A stretch of DNA of 64,000 bases from Peromyscus leucopus (lineage: Eukaryota; Chordata; Mammalia; Rodentia; Cricetidae). Below, piece by piece: positions 11,040-23,534 of this stretch. The stretch's first letter is position 1, and each line of letters starts with the position of its first letter. The position numbers were made by a program, and so were the translations under genes. The DNA lies in NCBI RefSeq assembly GCF_004664715.2, contig NC_051075.1:90185709-90249708 (forward strand). Reading direction: 5' to 3'. A model generated the notes under the pieces. The model was not told where the DNA came from, did not search any database, and saw only the letters and a list, made by a program, of their open reading frames with translations.

Positions 11040-11215
11040 ATGACTGGTTCAACCCTCACAGAGGCTGGGGGGGGGTAAGTACTATTCTGACATTATTTTA
11101 CAAGTAAGGACATCAATGTGTAAAGCACCTGAGGTTTCCCTTAATGGAGAAAATGGCAGAGTCAATATTTAAACCCAAATAATTGAATTCAAAAGTTCTT
11201 GTGCTCAATCACTGT
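11040..11215 (-). repeat. MIR SINE (ancient)
   Basis: The antisense MIR order is visible: 'gtaagtactattctgacatt', 'ttttacaagtaagga', 'ggcagagtcaatatttaaac' and 'cttgtgctcaatcactg'. A run of nine G residues lies at its left edge. Confidence 0.7.
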
Positions 11216-11430
11216 TCCGGGTCACCTTGAAGCTTGTAGTTTTCTTTTTCATTTAGCAATGCGCTTTGCACAATGTTATATTTTATGGATTCTAGATGAG
11301 GCATGTATTTCAAAACATGCATACAACAGTACTAATGATTTCTCCTGTAGCAGTCTCAAAATTGCTTTAGGTGCCATTATCATAATGTTCTATAACAAAC
11401 ATTATATTAGTTAGATTTTTCCCCTGTAAA

Positions 11431-11785
11431 ATATTCTTTTTTAATTTAAAATTTTTTTGAGAAATTCATGCGTGAGTACTGTATTGATATCATTTTTACC
11501 TCTCTCCTCCTCCAACTCTTCCTGTGCCTCCCAGTTCCCTCTCAAATTCGTCACCTCTTCTTATGAACTCAACTTACTAAGTCCATTTAGTGTTTTTCAT
11601 ACATATACGTGCTTAGAGCAGACCACTTGGGATTGGATGACCCTTCCCAGGGCTCATCCATAGAGAAAACAGATTTCTCCCTCTCTCAGTAGCCATTGAC
11701 TGCCTGTATCTCTCCATTGAGGGATGGGGCCTTGTGAAATTTCCCCCATCCATGTGGTCACTGTGCAGGTATAATTAGATTTTTA
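11431..11785 (-). repeat. Rodent L1 (Lx-like) 3' end fragment
   Basis: The antisense L1 3' terminus has 'tttttttgagaaattcatgc', 'cctcctccaactcttcctg', and the later block 'cagtagccattgactgcc' then 'gatggggccttgtgaaat'. The same family occurs at 26600-26965 and 31527-31790. Orientation is inferred from the A-rich tail, which lies at the left on the + strand. Confidence 0.7.
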
Positions 11786-12070
11786 AGTGTAATTTTTTTG
11801 AACTAAAATTTAGACATAGCCTATGTTACTATATGTATGTAGGTATATGTTTATATATCTATGAACATATTAAGTGTTATATATGTTGAAGTTTTAATAT
11901 ATTTGTCTACAATATAAAGAGAAGCAAATATTTTATACAGACTTTGAAGTTTGTAAAGGAATAGGTTTTCATGGTCTGTTGTTTTATAATACCCTGATTT
12001 CCTCAATTAATGTCTTTTGTTAAATACATTTATGTGCTAGTTACTTTAAACTGAGGTTTCAAGCTTGTTG

Positions 12071-12073
<3 letters not shown>

Positions 12074-12115
<42 letters not shown>
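12074..12115. repeat. (AT)n microsatellite
   Basis: A perfect AT dinucleotide run of about 21 units. Confidence 0.98.
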
Positions 12116-12175
12116 CTTTTATTTTAATTTTCCCCAATAAATATGATGAATAGGTATTTTGCTATGTATATATCT

Positions 12176-12530
12176 TAGCTTTTACCTGTTGCTGTGATGA
12201 AATATCTTGAGGGAAAAAAAGCAACTTAATGGAGAAAGGGTGTTATGGTCCACACAGTTACAGTCCATCACTGTGGGGAAATCACAGCAGCAGGAGCTAA
12301 CAGCTGGTCTGTCACATTGCATCCACAGGGAAGCAGAAACCCATGAGTGCAGACACACTCATGCGTAGATGGCTTCCTCTATTTTGTCTGGTCCAGGATC
12401 TCAAGCTTAGGGAATGATGCTGCCCACAGAGAGCCAGTCTTCCCACATCAGTCATGTCATTAAGATAATGCTTTAAACATTCTCAGAGGCTCTCCTGCTG
12501 TGTACTTATAGATGTGTCCATTGAAAATCA
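12176..12530 (-). repeat. MaLR-like LTR (diverged)
   Basis: The antisense 3' end of a rodent MaLR-type LTR is visible ('tgttgctgtgatgaaatatc', 'aagcaactta'), followed by a decayed body with 'acagttacagtcca' and 'catgtcattaagataatgc'. It is more diverged than the copies at 44704 and 50095. Confidence 0.65.
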
Positions 12531-12979
12531 ATACCACCACCTCGGTGTATATTATGTCCTTAAATATGTGATGAATGACTCACATTTCTAACATTGGAAC
12601 TCTATGGAATATCCATAGGAAGTTCATAGGTAATATATAACCTTAATATATAATTCAGTTCTTCACTATCCTATAAAAGCTATTTCTTTGTTTACTAAAA
12701 ACTTACAGCCAATTAAATAAGAGGACCAACTTCAAAAATAATTTAAGCTGAATTCTAGTTTGAATGTGAAGATGGGATGTGGCATGGTCTCATGACACTG
12801 GGACGTGAGCATCTCCACTTGCCACGGTGCCCATCACTTCACAAACACCTTGATCCCAAAACTCATGTCGGAACATGGATCTTCATCAGTGTGACAAAAA
12901 ACAGAGTGCTGCACTCATATTTTTATTAAATGTGTTATATGTAAATTTCTAACTGTGTGTTGGGGGCTGTGAGTTTAAT
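12531..12979. other. Unique sequence
   Basis: I see no gene or recognisable repeat in this stretch. Confidence 0.5.
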
Positions 12980-13230
12980 ATATATGTGTGTGCTATAGGC
13001 ATAGAGGTCAGAGGTTGATGACCAGTGTTTTCCACTTTATTTGTTGAGGTAAAAATCTATCACTGAGCCCAGAGCTTGCTGACTCCACGAGACTGGCTGT
13101 CTAGCAAGGCCAACCACCTGACTGTTTCTGTCTCCCTAATGCTGGGGCACAATGCTATGCTCGTCATTTTACTTGGATGCTGAGGATAAGAAATCAGGTC
13201 CTCATATATAATCAGCAGGCATCCCCCCAC
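12980..13230 (-). repeat. Diverged B4 SINE
   Basis: The antisense order matches B4: 'gaggtcagaggttgatgacc', a degenerate B1-like body ('gcttgctgactccacgagac', 'ctccctaatgctggggca'), then 'aaatcaggtcctcatat'. It is old relative to the copies at 3093 and 4008. Confidence 0.65.
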
Positions 13231-13231
13231 C

Positions 13232-13290
13232 TCTGTGTGTGTGAGAGAGAGAGAGACAGAGACAGAGACACACAGAGAGACAGAGACAGC
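13232..13290. repeat. GT/GA/GACA simple repeat
   Basis: Mixed gtgtgt, gagaga and 'gacagagacagagaca' units lie next to the B4 end. Confidence 0.9.
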
Positions 13291-13404
13291 TTGTATCACT
13301 ATGGACATATTTGACTCTTGTATTCTTGTATTTATACCTTTTAATATGGTTGCTACTGACCTATGCCCTTTTGAAGAGGGGTGAAAGAGGCTTGAAATAA
13401 AACT

Positions 13405-13408
<4 letters not shown>

Positions 13409-13471
<63 letters not shown>
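13409..13471. repeat. (GA)n microsatellite
   Basis: A perfect GA run of about 31 units. All-purine on one strand, so it can form unusual structure and vary in length. Confidence 0.98.
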
Positions 13472-13476
<5 letters not shown>

Positions 13477-14807
13477 CTCTGTCTGAATGCTTATTTCTTT
13501 TTTGGAAAAGAACCCAGAGAGAGATCTTTCAAAAATATTTGCCCATTTTACCTTTCCTGAAAACAGTTGATATCTTTCCAGATACCAGGCAGTGTGGCTG
13601 TCATTCCTCTTCAGTACCCATGTTACTGTCCTGGAAAACTGAGAGTGGATCCAACTTCAAAAGTAGGGAGCCATTGCTCCTTGGTGGCTGCATGCCTCAT
13701 CTTTCACATGCTAGTCTCACATCCCTTCTCAGTTCCAACTAAGCTGCATCCATCCTCCCCTGCTCCCTCCTGAAACATTGAAAAGCAGCACACACTTCCT
13801 CAAATTAGATCAGAGAGCTAATGATTCCACATTCTGGTTTCTACTCAGCTTTCTATACATTCTTTTTGGTGTTACCAGAGACAATACACTGAACTTGAGT
13901 CTATTTTGCCACAATGAAGATTCCAAGAGCCTCTGGGAAAGAGACCAGGAGAGAGAAAACATGAAGGAAAAATAAGTTGAGAGAGGAGGCTGGAAGGGGT
14001 CACTTATCTCAGTGAAGTCCATAGCATCTAACATTTTTCGTAGTTTTATAAAGTTTGGGTCCTTTTTGTCATAAGTGTAAAGAAAAGAATCATAGAGAAA
14101 GCACGAACTGGCACTTTGTGAGTTAGTCATGAGGCTAGGAGGAGTGTCTCTGTGATAAGTGGGAAGGGGGCAGGTGTAGGCAGCTCAAGCCCATGGTGCA
14201 GCTCTAACATCTGAAAAGGCAGCAGCCAGGGGAGGAAGAGGCATTAGATGAGAAGAGCCTGACACCGAACACAAGAAGGACATGTTGGACAGAGCCACAG
14301 GGAGCTGAAGACAGAAGGCTCCTAGAGGAGCCCTGCGTGGGGTAAGCGGCCAGCTGCATGGCCTCTACAGATCCAGTCTTAGCTGGGAGCAGCTCCTGAG
14401 AATACGGCCCAGGATCGAGGCTATTGTGGGTTCTGGAGATGTGGCAGCTGGAGGCTGCCATCAAACTACCATGCTCTCATCAAATTCTCCCTAAGAGATA
14501 TCATAGTGTCTGAATCTACCTTCTATGGGACCCAGCTGCAGCAAAGCCAAACCACTTGAGCACATAATTGTGGACAAGGTGGTATGAGACACTTCTGCAA
14601 ATATAAACCCTCACCTTAATTAGAATGATATCCTTTGGAGTGTCTCCTTCTTTGGACACCTGTTGTCAGAGTCTCCCTGGCTGCATCAGGAACATTTCAG
14701 TGGCTCACTGTGCCTTATTCCCAAAGTACCAGCCTTGTCTGAAGGAGAACTAAAGAAATGTTACAGCTTGTTCCTCACCAGGGATACTGCTGAGAAGCAC
14801 TCAGAAT
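13472..14807. other. Unique sequence, no gene recognised
   Basis: Several 60-110 codon open frames on both strands overlap here (for example 13810-14130 minus), but none shows a domain, splice context or low-divergence coding pattern. Confidence 0.45.
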
Positions 14808-15202
14808 GATTTATACCATCTGACATACCATCATAGGCTTGCCTATTATACAGCCTCTAAGAAACTAGGCTATACCAAACCCCAGGTAATAGGATTGTTT
14901 GCCTTTATACCAAGCAGGTTGGGAAAGCACTGAAATCTACATGTGGCATGTGTCCAGGCAGACTTCAAGGGATTCATGCTGCAAGACCTAAAGTCTTTAT
15001 GAGACTGTCAAAACAGAAGCACATCAGCAGGCCTATGGCAGCTCATGTATGTTAAGTGCCTCCAAGATGGGGTCAAGTGTGTGTCCTCATTGAGGGAAAA
15101 GTTGTTGTCAAAGTCTTGAAGGCACAAGGACAGAGTCACAAAGTGAAAGAAATAGGAATCTTTTTAAATCATAAAATTCAAGAGTCATTTAAAAAAAAAA
15201 AA
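14808..15202 (+). pseudogene. Rpl34-ps: RPL34 processed pseudogene
   Basis: This is a broken intronless copy of the mRNA for ribosomal protein L34, a component of the large (60S) subunit. Translation follows RPL34 from the N-terminal region (the RRLSYNTAS-like part is 'cataggcttgcctattatac'), through 'TPGNRIV', 'KSACGVCPGRL', 'PKVLMRL', to 'IVVKVLKAQAQSQK' encoded by 'gttgttgtcaaagtc', 'ttgaaggcacaagg' and 'acagagtcacaaagtg'. It ends with a short 3' UTR and a 12-A tail at 15191-15202, so it arose by retrotransposition. The start codon is lost (about 14808), a small deletion near 15010-15035 shifts the frame, and the stop position is mutated. It lies in the + orientation with no promoter features of its own. 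I did not find a confident target duplication. Assignment to RPL34 is firm; function is not expected. Confidence 0.92.
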
Positions 15203-17195
15203 CTGCTATAGCATAGAGGTAAAGAAAGACATTCTGGAACTGGAGATTCCCACTCCTCTTCCTCTTCCTCCCCTAGTCTTCCAAGATTTTCTCTGCAGAA
15301 TGCTTCTCAAGATCACTGTTTCTTTGGCTCATGTGACGGTAGGCTCATGATTCTGAAATGGCCTGGCCCTGCTTCCTTACTCACACGTGTCTTATGACTC
15401 CTGTCCACCATTACCAGGATTCTTGATCCTCATCAGGAAAGAGGCCCTGGTGAGAGAGGCAAAAAAAAGGAACAGGAAGGAAGAAAAATGGACAACTGCT
15501 CTTGAGAGACTCTCAGAGAGGGGATGGAGCTTTGTATTCTGATTTCATTTTCACATGGTTAAAACTGGGGGAGAAAACAATCCCAGATTTCCAAGACTGT
15601 TCAACTATTCCCATGGACACGTGACTTGCAAATGTACTAGAAGTCAATGTTTCCTCTTGTTTCTTTGTGATTCACCTTGATTGCAGCAGCTCTGTCTTTT
15701 GTTACAGGACTTAACGAGTCGGGGGCATACAGTAGTCACACAACTGGGTGAATTTTTCTGAATTCCTGGTGCAAATTTGACATTGCTTTTGTGTTTGTAT
15801 TTCTCCATGAAGTTTAGAGTGCTGTGTTGTCCTTCTATTTCCTCCCCTATTCCTACCTTAGGTTTCCTCCTGGCCAGCCTAGAAATTATCCATGTGACAC
15901 AAAAGCTAAGTTTGTTCTCAGTTTCCAAGGCCCTGGGGGCTACTTTTTCTCAGATCACAACCTCTCTCTAGTACCCAAGAATTGTTCCTTTCAGTCTATC
16001 CTATTTCACAAATCCCATCCATGAATCTGATTTTCATGAATTAGAAATTCCCCTAAGCCTAAACAATGATGGTACCCACTGCCATAGTCCCAAAGACCTC
16101 CAGATAACCCCACATCCTTCCATCCTCTGCTTGAAGGTCTCCAAGTGTTTAGCACTGAGATCACCCACATAGTATAAAGTCTGTGCCAGCCACATAATAA
16201 GTCATGGTGGAAGGAAATAGGAAACTCTGATTCTCACTTCCAGTTAGGTGCTTTCTGGGAAATCTCCCTTCTAGAGCTAAGAGTTTACTTTATATTGAGA
16301 CTGGATTAGAGATCGCTAACTTCAGGAAAATTCTGGGATAGAAACAGAGACAAATTTCACAGTTCATTGTTGCACAATACTTTAATCCTAAGTCTATACT
16401 TTTAGCCTCCATTCACACTGCCATTGACTTCAGCTATGACTTGTTTTTCCAACTCACGTTGTGTCCAATCTCTATGCTGTTGAAGATTAGTCTCCTTATA
16501 CCCAGTCTCCTTCTCAGATGTACATACCAGCTCATCCTCTTCTGCAGTGTGAAATGCTGATCTTTCTGTGTGGGTTTGAAGAGCTTTCATGATTTCTGTC
16601 TCTATTTTATGAAAAGAATGCAGTGTTCCTCCTCCCATGCTCTCATTTGCTTTTCTCACTCATATAGCACCTATTAATTTCTAAAATTGAGTAGTCATTT
16701 GAAGGAGTGTAGCTTGATTAAATGATTACAGAGAAAACGTATCAGCCAGTTCCAGACATGATTATACCAGAGGTGTAGAGATGGGAGCTGAAAGGAGTGT
16801 GTAAGGGAAGAGGAACTCCTGGCTCTGTCACACACTTAGAGTGTACCAGGCCTGCAGGTACCCACTGGCTTCCGTGAAGTCCTGCAGAGCGGACATACCT
16901 GATCCTAAAGACCAATCAAGTTTTACCACCCTATCTTAATGATACCTATGCATGGGGATAAATGCACCCCTGAATTTCATTGATCACATGAAAATTCTTC
17001 GATTCTTAAGGAAGACACATACAGTTTTTAGATCCTGGGTTTTCACAGGATGACTCCACACCCATATTAAACCCTCTTCCCTTTAGAGAAGATCGCAATC
17101 TCCTTCAACTCTGCTTGATGCACAGCACTAGTTAGCTCAGATGGGGCCTGATTTTTCTTTGTTAGGTAACTAACTGCCAGTCAAAAAGACACCCA
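15203..17195. other. Unique sequence, no gene recognised
   Basis: About 2 kb lies here without a recognisable repeat. Open frames at 15644-15928 and 16402-16659 (minus) are hydrophilic but show no family likeness and no splice or start context I trust. Confidence 0.45.
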
Positions 17196-17395
17196 GGAAC
17201 TTGGGATGTAGCTCATTCGGTAGAATGTGTCTTGGGGTTGCTCCCTAGCACCCCATGAACTGGACATGATGGTGCACACCTGTAATCCAAGTAGCCAGGA
17301 AGCTCAGAAGCTCACAGTCGCCTTCAGCAACATAATGATTGTGAAGCTACTCTGGGCTACACAAGATCTTATCTCAAACAAGCAAGCAAATAAAA
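17196..17395 (+). repeat. ID-B1 composite SINE
   Basis: An ID/tRNA-like head (ggaacttgggatgtagctca, 'ctccctagcacccc') is followed by a B1-like part ('ggtgcacacctgtaatccaa', 'ctgggctacac', 'atctcaaac') and an A-rich tail. Confidence 0.75.
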
Positions 17396-18282
17396 ATCCA
17401 ACAAGAGTCTCACTTTCCCCTGCTTTGTGCAAGTTATTAACTCTTGTTAACTCTCATTTATTGGAATATAACCTGTGTCATGTATTTTCCAAACTGTGTA
17501 CTTAGTAAAATCATGTCACTTTCAATGATGTCTACCATACCCTATACAATTCACAAGGCTGATATTTACTCAGAAAATTAAGACCATAAACATATTCTTC
17601 TACATCACCATCCTGACCTCATTTATAGATTTTCTCCCTTCAGGATCAACATAAAAAAACCACATGTACCACTCTATCCAGCACAGGCCATGATCTATTT
17701 GGCCCTGGAGCATCATAAAAAGACCCACCTACCGTAGCAGCCTATGGGAAGAGGTCATCCTAGGAAGAATTGGATTCTTTGTTAAGAAGTCTCAGCAGAG
17801 TGGCAGGTATAGTGATATTTGCTGGCAATCCCAGCCTTTTAGAAGGCTGAAGAAGGAAGGTAGAAAATGTTCAGTCAAACTGTGCTGCACAGCAAAATAC
17901 TATCCCAGAGAAATATCAGATAATAACCATAAGAAGGATATATTTGTTGAGGAAAATTAATACTAGACACACCACGTTTTTCCAGAAGCTCCTCTGTATT
18001 CAAATTCCTCAGTGAATATTTACATATTCAAAACTTCAAGACACATCTCTCCATCTCTGGCTTGCCTCACATTCATGAATAAATCTAAGAGTTTTAAATA
18101 CATCACACAGAATCTGGCTTAATCTTCTAGCACCTTCTAGATGAAAGAGCAGAAAATTCCATCTTCATAAAATCAGTATTCAAATGGTCTTTTAAAGAGT
18201 GTCAGTTATGTAACTACAGAAAACGTTACCTGTTATCTGGAATAGCATATGACCCATGTTAGAAAAATGACTATTCATTTTC
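17396..18282. other. Unique sequence with one old B1-like fragment
   Basis: At about 17805-17920 + a very diverged B1/PB1-like element is suggested by 'ctggcaatcccagcctttta' and 'gaaggctgaagaagg'. The remainder shows nothing. Confidence 0.45.
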
Positions 18283-18328
18283 TTTCTGTTGCTGTGATAA
18301 AACACCATGACCAATGCAACTTATTTTT

Positions 18329-19499
18329 TTTAAGTTTAAAATACCTTTATTAAAACTGATTTTACAGTTTTTAAGTATTTAATTTTAAAACACAAAATAT
18401 AAAACAGTCAATATATTCTACTTCGTTTAAATTGTGTTTTAGTTCTTTTTACTTAAATATATAATATCATACTGAGTGAGGAATTCCGAGTATCAGCCAA
18501 TAAATTTTGAATATTTTCCAGAATTTTGGCAGATTCAAAGATCAGAACCCATGCCCTGCTTATATGTTTGAATATAGCTGGCCTTCAACTGCTTTTTTAT
18601 AATGGCATGTATGCTTTCTTTGGTTTCATTATTTGGGATAACAGGAATAATATACATGATCATATCACACAAATTTGACTTGGCATTAAGAAATGTACAC
18701 TTGAACGTAACTTATTAACAAAAAAATCTAATTACATTATATTATGGCTTTCAAAATTAGAGGAACTGGTTTTAAAGTTTTTCCCATTATTTTATAGGGT
18801 AATAGCCAAAACCTTGTATTGAAATTTAAAACAGCAACCCCCGCCCCCAAACACACAGGAAGGAAAGGAAAACAGAAACACAATAAACCCTAGATATAAA
18901 CCAGTCTGAAAACACCAGTGAATTCTAGGTATTGGAAACATTCAACCTCTTAACACAGTACTAAGAACTCAGGAAGATAAGGCTAAGCAAACAGAATTCA
19001 TCTACAGCAATTTTAAAAAGGCCAAGGTCTCAGGTACCAGCATTACTGGAGGGGCCACTTATAAAAACAGGATGGTCTCTGTTGATAATATACCTTGCAA
19101 TGTGATCCTATTTGCAAGTATATGCTAGCCATAACAGGAAAATTTATTTTCCTTTTTAATGTTGGTTCCCCTAGTACTTCATTTCAGTACACCATCCTGA
19201 CACTGATAAAGTTGTTCTTCAGTTTGAAGAAGTGCCTGTTTGAGAAAGCAGACATTTAAAACAAAACAAAATAAAAAATAACAAATTCAATTTGTATTAG
19301 GGACTGATAGAACTTGTTTGTATTGACATCTTTACATTAAAGAATTAGCCTAAGATTCTAAGTATCATTTTAACAATTCATAATCTGTTAGAAGTTAATA
19401 TAGTTTAAAATCTATTTTGACTTGAAAATAACACTTCATACAAACTTCCATTAAATTATACTAATTCCATTGTCTTTTGTTCCTCAAAATGTACACACA

Positions 19500-19549
<50 letters not shown>

Positions 19550-20219
19550 TCATAAAACAGTTTCAGGTGGTATCACTGCTACTCATTCTTATCGTAGGTG
19601 GTATAATTCCTTTGTAGTTCAAAGTTGGCTAATGGTCTAGCGATAGTATACAACAGGTGTTATATGTTTCTGCCATGTGAGCCTTCTTTTAATTGGATGC
19701 AGCGTCACTGGCTGAATTTCTTACTGAATACTCACAAAGGTAAGTGCAAAGTAGGGAAAATTAGGAACTCCTGCAGATACCTGTCAAAGCACCTTGAAAT
19801 CTTTATATTTGCTGAAGTACATTGAGTTTATTTTGCTGCTGTAAACTAATCAGGAGTGGAATTGATGCATTGTTGACCTTGCATATAGCCAAGGCTGTCC
19901 TTTAGATCCCTGGTGTTGGGACTTCAGGTGTGTACCCCTAGGCCTGTCACAGTGAACTGTTTCACATGAGTATTTCAGGTCACTAGGAAAGACTTGAAAA
20001 AAGTGCCCTTTTCTATCACTCTTATTTTATTGAAACAATGATTTCTAATAAACTCAGAATAAAAGAGAGAAGTTTAATTCAAATAACTTTAGTTGTACTA
20101 CTATTTCATCATTGAGGATCACAGAACACCTCATCACGTGGTGCTGTCAGCCCTACAGAGATGCCAGTCATTCTAATAATAACTAATCATTAGAAACTGT
20201 ACAGAGGAGACTTAATAAG
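18329..20219 (-). pseudogene. 1.9 kb retrocopy of an unidentified transcript
   Basis: The insert splits a MaLR LTR and is bounded by an 18-bp direct repeat, ccaatgcaacttattttt (18311-18328 and 20220-20237), the size expected for L1-mediated insertion. On the minus strand its 3' end carries the polyadenylation signal AATAAA about 14 nt before a short A run, so it looks like a reverse-transcribed polyadenylated RNA. The body reads as AT-rich 3' UTR, with an internal CA/TG microsatellite. One place, near 19250, reads on the minus strand as a T-rich tract, 'ctttctcaaacag' and a short open frame ending LLQTEEQLYQCQDGVLK plus stop, like an acceptor and a last coding exon. If real, the copied RNA kept part of an intron or started inside one. 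The parent gene is not recognised. The A tail is short (up to 8), so a 3' truncated tail or old age is likely. Confidence 0.75.
19493..19547. repeat. (CA)n microsatellite
   Basis: A CA run of about 27 units with one GCGC interruption lies inside the retrocopy and so was probably present in the source RNA as TG repeats. Confidence 0.97.
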
Positions 20220-20547
20220 CCAATGCAACTTATTTTTAAAAAAGTATTTAATTGGGCTTACAGTTTCAGAGGGTTAGTGTCCATGATAGTGCAGCAAAGG
20301 CATGCATGGCAGCATGCATGGAACATGGTGGCTGGAACAGCAGCTGAGAGCTCACATCTCACAGGCAGGAGTCAGGGAGCATACTGTGGATGACTGGAGG
20401 TTTTTGAAGCCTCGAAGCCTCCTCCTGTGACACACCTCATTCAACAAGGACATATGTCTTAATCCTTCCTAGACAGTTCTACCAGCTGAGGACCAAGTAT
20501 TCAAATATATGAGCTTAAAGGGTTCATTCTTATTCAGACCACCACAA

Positions 20548-21199
20548 TGACCAAGCCAAGACACAAGTGTGATTCCACCTAACAAGAGTAAGCTATGATG
20601 CATAAGCCAGTTCCTAATACTGCTGATTCATCCCCAAGTGTCACAATGAGGATAACTAACATAAAAATTTTCAAAAGAAAAAGCAATGAGGAGTAATTAA
20701 TAACTCTGGAGTGAGCATTATATTTTCCAAGAGAGCACACAAGTAGTATGATTTTCAGTCTTACTTAATAAACGTTATTACTTAATAAACGTTATTACAT
20801 CCCATGAAGGAAGTTAACAGATTCTCTCTGTAGCTTATACAATAATAATATGACAGAGCAAGAAAATAATCATACTTCATGAAATAGTATGCTTCTATAT
20901 CCTTATAATATTTCACTCTTCATTTGAAGTAGCAAATTCCTAATCCATAACACTTAAATATTTAACAGCCTGCTGCTGGAACAGTAGTATAATTCTCAAG
21001 ACACATTGATTTTTAATCTAAGACTAGCAGATGAAGAAGCTGCTTGCTCTTAAGCCTCCTTTACTGTTTGGAAACTATAGATACATGACAGGGTCATCAT
21101 AAAGAGGCATTTTAGATGGTGGTTTAAAAAAATGGAAGTGTCTCATTCATAATTATTTTGATGACTCTCATCACTAATACTTTTTGAGATGTTATATTC
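20548..21199. other. Unique sequence with a small tandem duplication
   Basis: The 17-mer acttaataaacgttatt is repeated exactly in tandem at 20763-20779 and 20780-20796. Otherwise nothing is recognised. Confidence 0.6.
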
Positions 21200-21402
21200 A
21201 GCCCATATTGAAACACTGTGTAGCACTTTAATTCTCATAACAATTTTTGAATCAGGTAAAAAAATTATAATGCTACAAATAAAATAACGGAGGCTTAGAG
21301 ACATAAAGTGTGCTCAAGGTGAAATAATGTCTAAATATCAGACAGAGATTAAACTTGGACTACATGATTGTGGGACTTCATTGCTTCACTATTATGCCAG
21401 AT
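21200..21402 (-). repeat. MIR SINE (ancient)
   Basis: The antisense MIR order is clear: 'tagcactttaattctcataa', 'gaatcaggtaaaa', 'cggaggcttagagacataaa', 'gctcaaggtgaaataat' and 'cagacagagattaaacttg'. Confidence 0.75.
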
Positions 21403-23534
21403 TGATAGAATTTTCAAATAACTATAGTCATTTCTGAATCAGTTCCACTATGCATTATACTAAGTATTAGACACACTGTGTATTCCATTCTTGTGATTTT
21501 GGCAAACAATGGCACTGCTTCATGCCTTGCCCATAGAATTTAAAATTTAAAAGTAATAGAGAAAGTATATTTGGAGAGGTAGTTGAAAGTCAGGATGTCT
21601 GACTACACATAGGAAGCATGTGTCGTAGCTTTTGAATAATATAAAGTAGTGAGTGCCTACACCTTATAAAACAATGACTCAGGTGTCCTGAGAACATCAC
21701 AGTTGAATATCAAGTCCTTGGGAAGGAACGTGAGAGAGAAGCCAGTGAGCACTGTGTAGGTTTTAACAACTAGGGCAGAGTCATCTGTCAAAAGTATGAA
21801 AGAGGTAATGTTTAGAGAGACACTAGTCTCCTGCAGCAGGTGCACTCAGGCATGCCGGGCATGTCTTTTGCTTTGAGGACTTTCACACAACTCTGTCAGC
21901 CATGATAAGCATCACTGTACCTCCAGCTCATTATCTTGATGTTGTGTTTGACAGTGCCAGGTAGGAAAGGCCAGAGCCTGAGGTGTGTACAAACCATCAC
22001 ATTTAGAACAATCCAAGTACAAATCTTTTCAGAAAGGTGACACTGTCACAATATAATCCATCCATACAAATAAAGATGGCTGCAGGACATGTACTTGAAA
22101 TAGGTAGATTCAAAGCCACCACTACATAATCTCAGTCTCACTGCCTGATTTGAAAACCATGGACAATAAATTTCAGTAACATTATATTATACTAAATTTA
22201 CAGAATCATTTCATGTGTCCCAACTTTTTATCCAGCATCCATTAGGGGGAGGAAAAGATATTTTTATGATAGAAAAAAGTACAACTTTGTTAGTGATGAT
22301 CAAGGTAGAATTTTTGGAGACAAGAGGGGATTTTCCAAGATTCAAGATTCTAGGCATCAAACCGGAAAAATCCTGAGTAAATAGATAACTGCCCATCCTA
22401 GATGATCTTGGAGAATCTGACTGTCCCAGCTGAGGATCAGGCTTTTCCTGTGAGATAACACATGTCTCGCTCACTAGATCCTCTCATGAGAGAGTTACAT
22501 TGAGCAACACACTTCCCCAATGCAGCCTCTCTTCTTGGGATCTACTGAAGAAAATGTATGGACTCAAGCTTTGAAAAACTTGTCTCCTACTCTGGGTTCC
22601 TACCTGGTGCATTTCCTTGGACATGATTATAGTCCTTGCTGCAGTTCCCTTCTACCTGTCACAGGAAATTTGCAGCCTGGGCAAAATGCTGCTTCATCAT
22701 CTTCAACAGTATGACCCACTTGTATTGTTACTTTCGAAGCCAGTCTCAAATCCTCCCACTGCTTGGAAATCTTTCTTTCCACATCCTACCACTGAGCATT
22801 TCCCTACTGTCAACACATCACACTTATTAGACATTAATAGTTAGCAATTTTGTGTTTTCTATCAATCCAGCTACAACAGAACTCCACTAAATATGCTGAT
22901 TAGATAACCAGTGTTTCTCTAGCATCTGGACTCTGTTTAGACCAGTGGAGCAGATAGCACAAGCATAGTAAAAGTCTGGCAAAATATTAATGTCCATAGA
23001 CTTAGAAAGGAAACAGTCATGGGAGAGGACAGTAATGTGTCACTTAGCATCAAGTCAACAAGTTTGTTCAGAGCACAGCAAGTGCAAAGACTCTGTCCAT
23101 CCTACAAGTCCTTTGGATCCATATAGGAGATGTGACATATACAGCTATCTTGTCTCTTGTGCTTTTTGCATTTAGCTAAGAAAGAGATTGAGAGAATGAT
23201 ATACACAATATATAGGAACTAGGAAGTAAAACCATGTTGTCCTGGGGCAGGGATAGGTCAAATGGCATTTGATACATTGATTAGTTTTTCTTGCTACACT
23301 GGTCAGGAGCAATGAATTGGATATAAGAACTGCCTGTCCCATTTGTTAGATGTACAAGGCTCATGACTGGTGTGATGGATTTTGAAGATAGGCTGGTGCT
23401 AACTGGAAATCCCTAAAATATTAGCTAATGAAATGGGATTATTTTTGTTGTAATTTTAAGTCTGCTTTACTTGGTCTAAATACCAGAAGGATTATTAGCT
23501 CACCACAGTTTTAGTGGTGGCCTAGAGTGTTCCC
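21403..23534. other. Unique sequence, no gene recognised
   Basis: Overlapping short open frames at 22211-22474 (minus) and 22520-22844 (plus) have no coding support. No repeat was recognised. Confidence 0.45.

Larger units (their letters stand above)
18283..20547 (-). repeat. MaLR (MT/ORR1-like) LTR split by a retrocopy
   Basis: The left piece (18283-18328) holds 'ctgttgctgtgataaaacac' and 'catgaccaatgcaac'. The LTR resumes at 20238 with 'tatttaattgggcttacag', 'tttcagagggttagtg' and 'ttattcagaccaccaca'. These are successive parts of an antisense MT-type LTR, separated by a 1.9 kb insertion. Confidence 0.85.

Noticed and set aside
13810..14130. 106-codon minus frame
   Set aside because: No recognisable domain, no splice or promoter context; random frames of this size are expected in 64 kb.
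16402..16659. 85-codon hydrophilic minus frame
   Set aside because: It looked protein-like (charged, Glu/Lys-rich) but has no family likeness and no supporting signals; left as unassigned.
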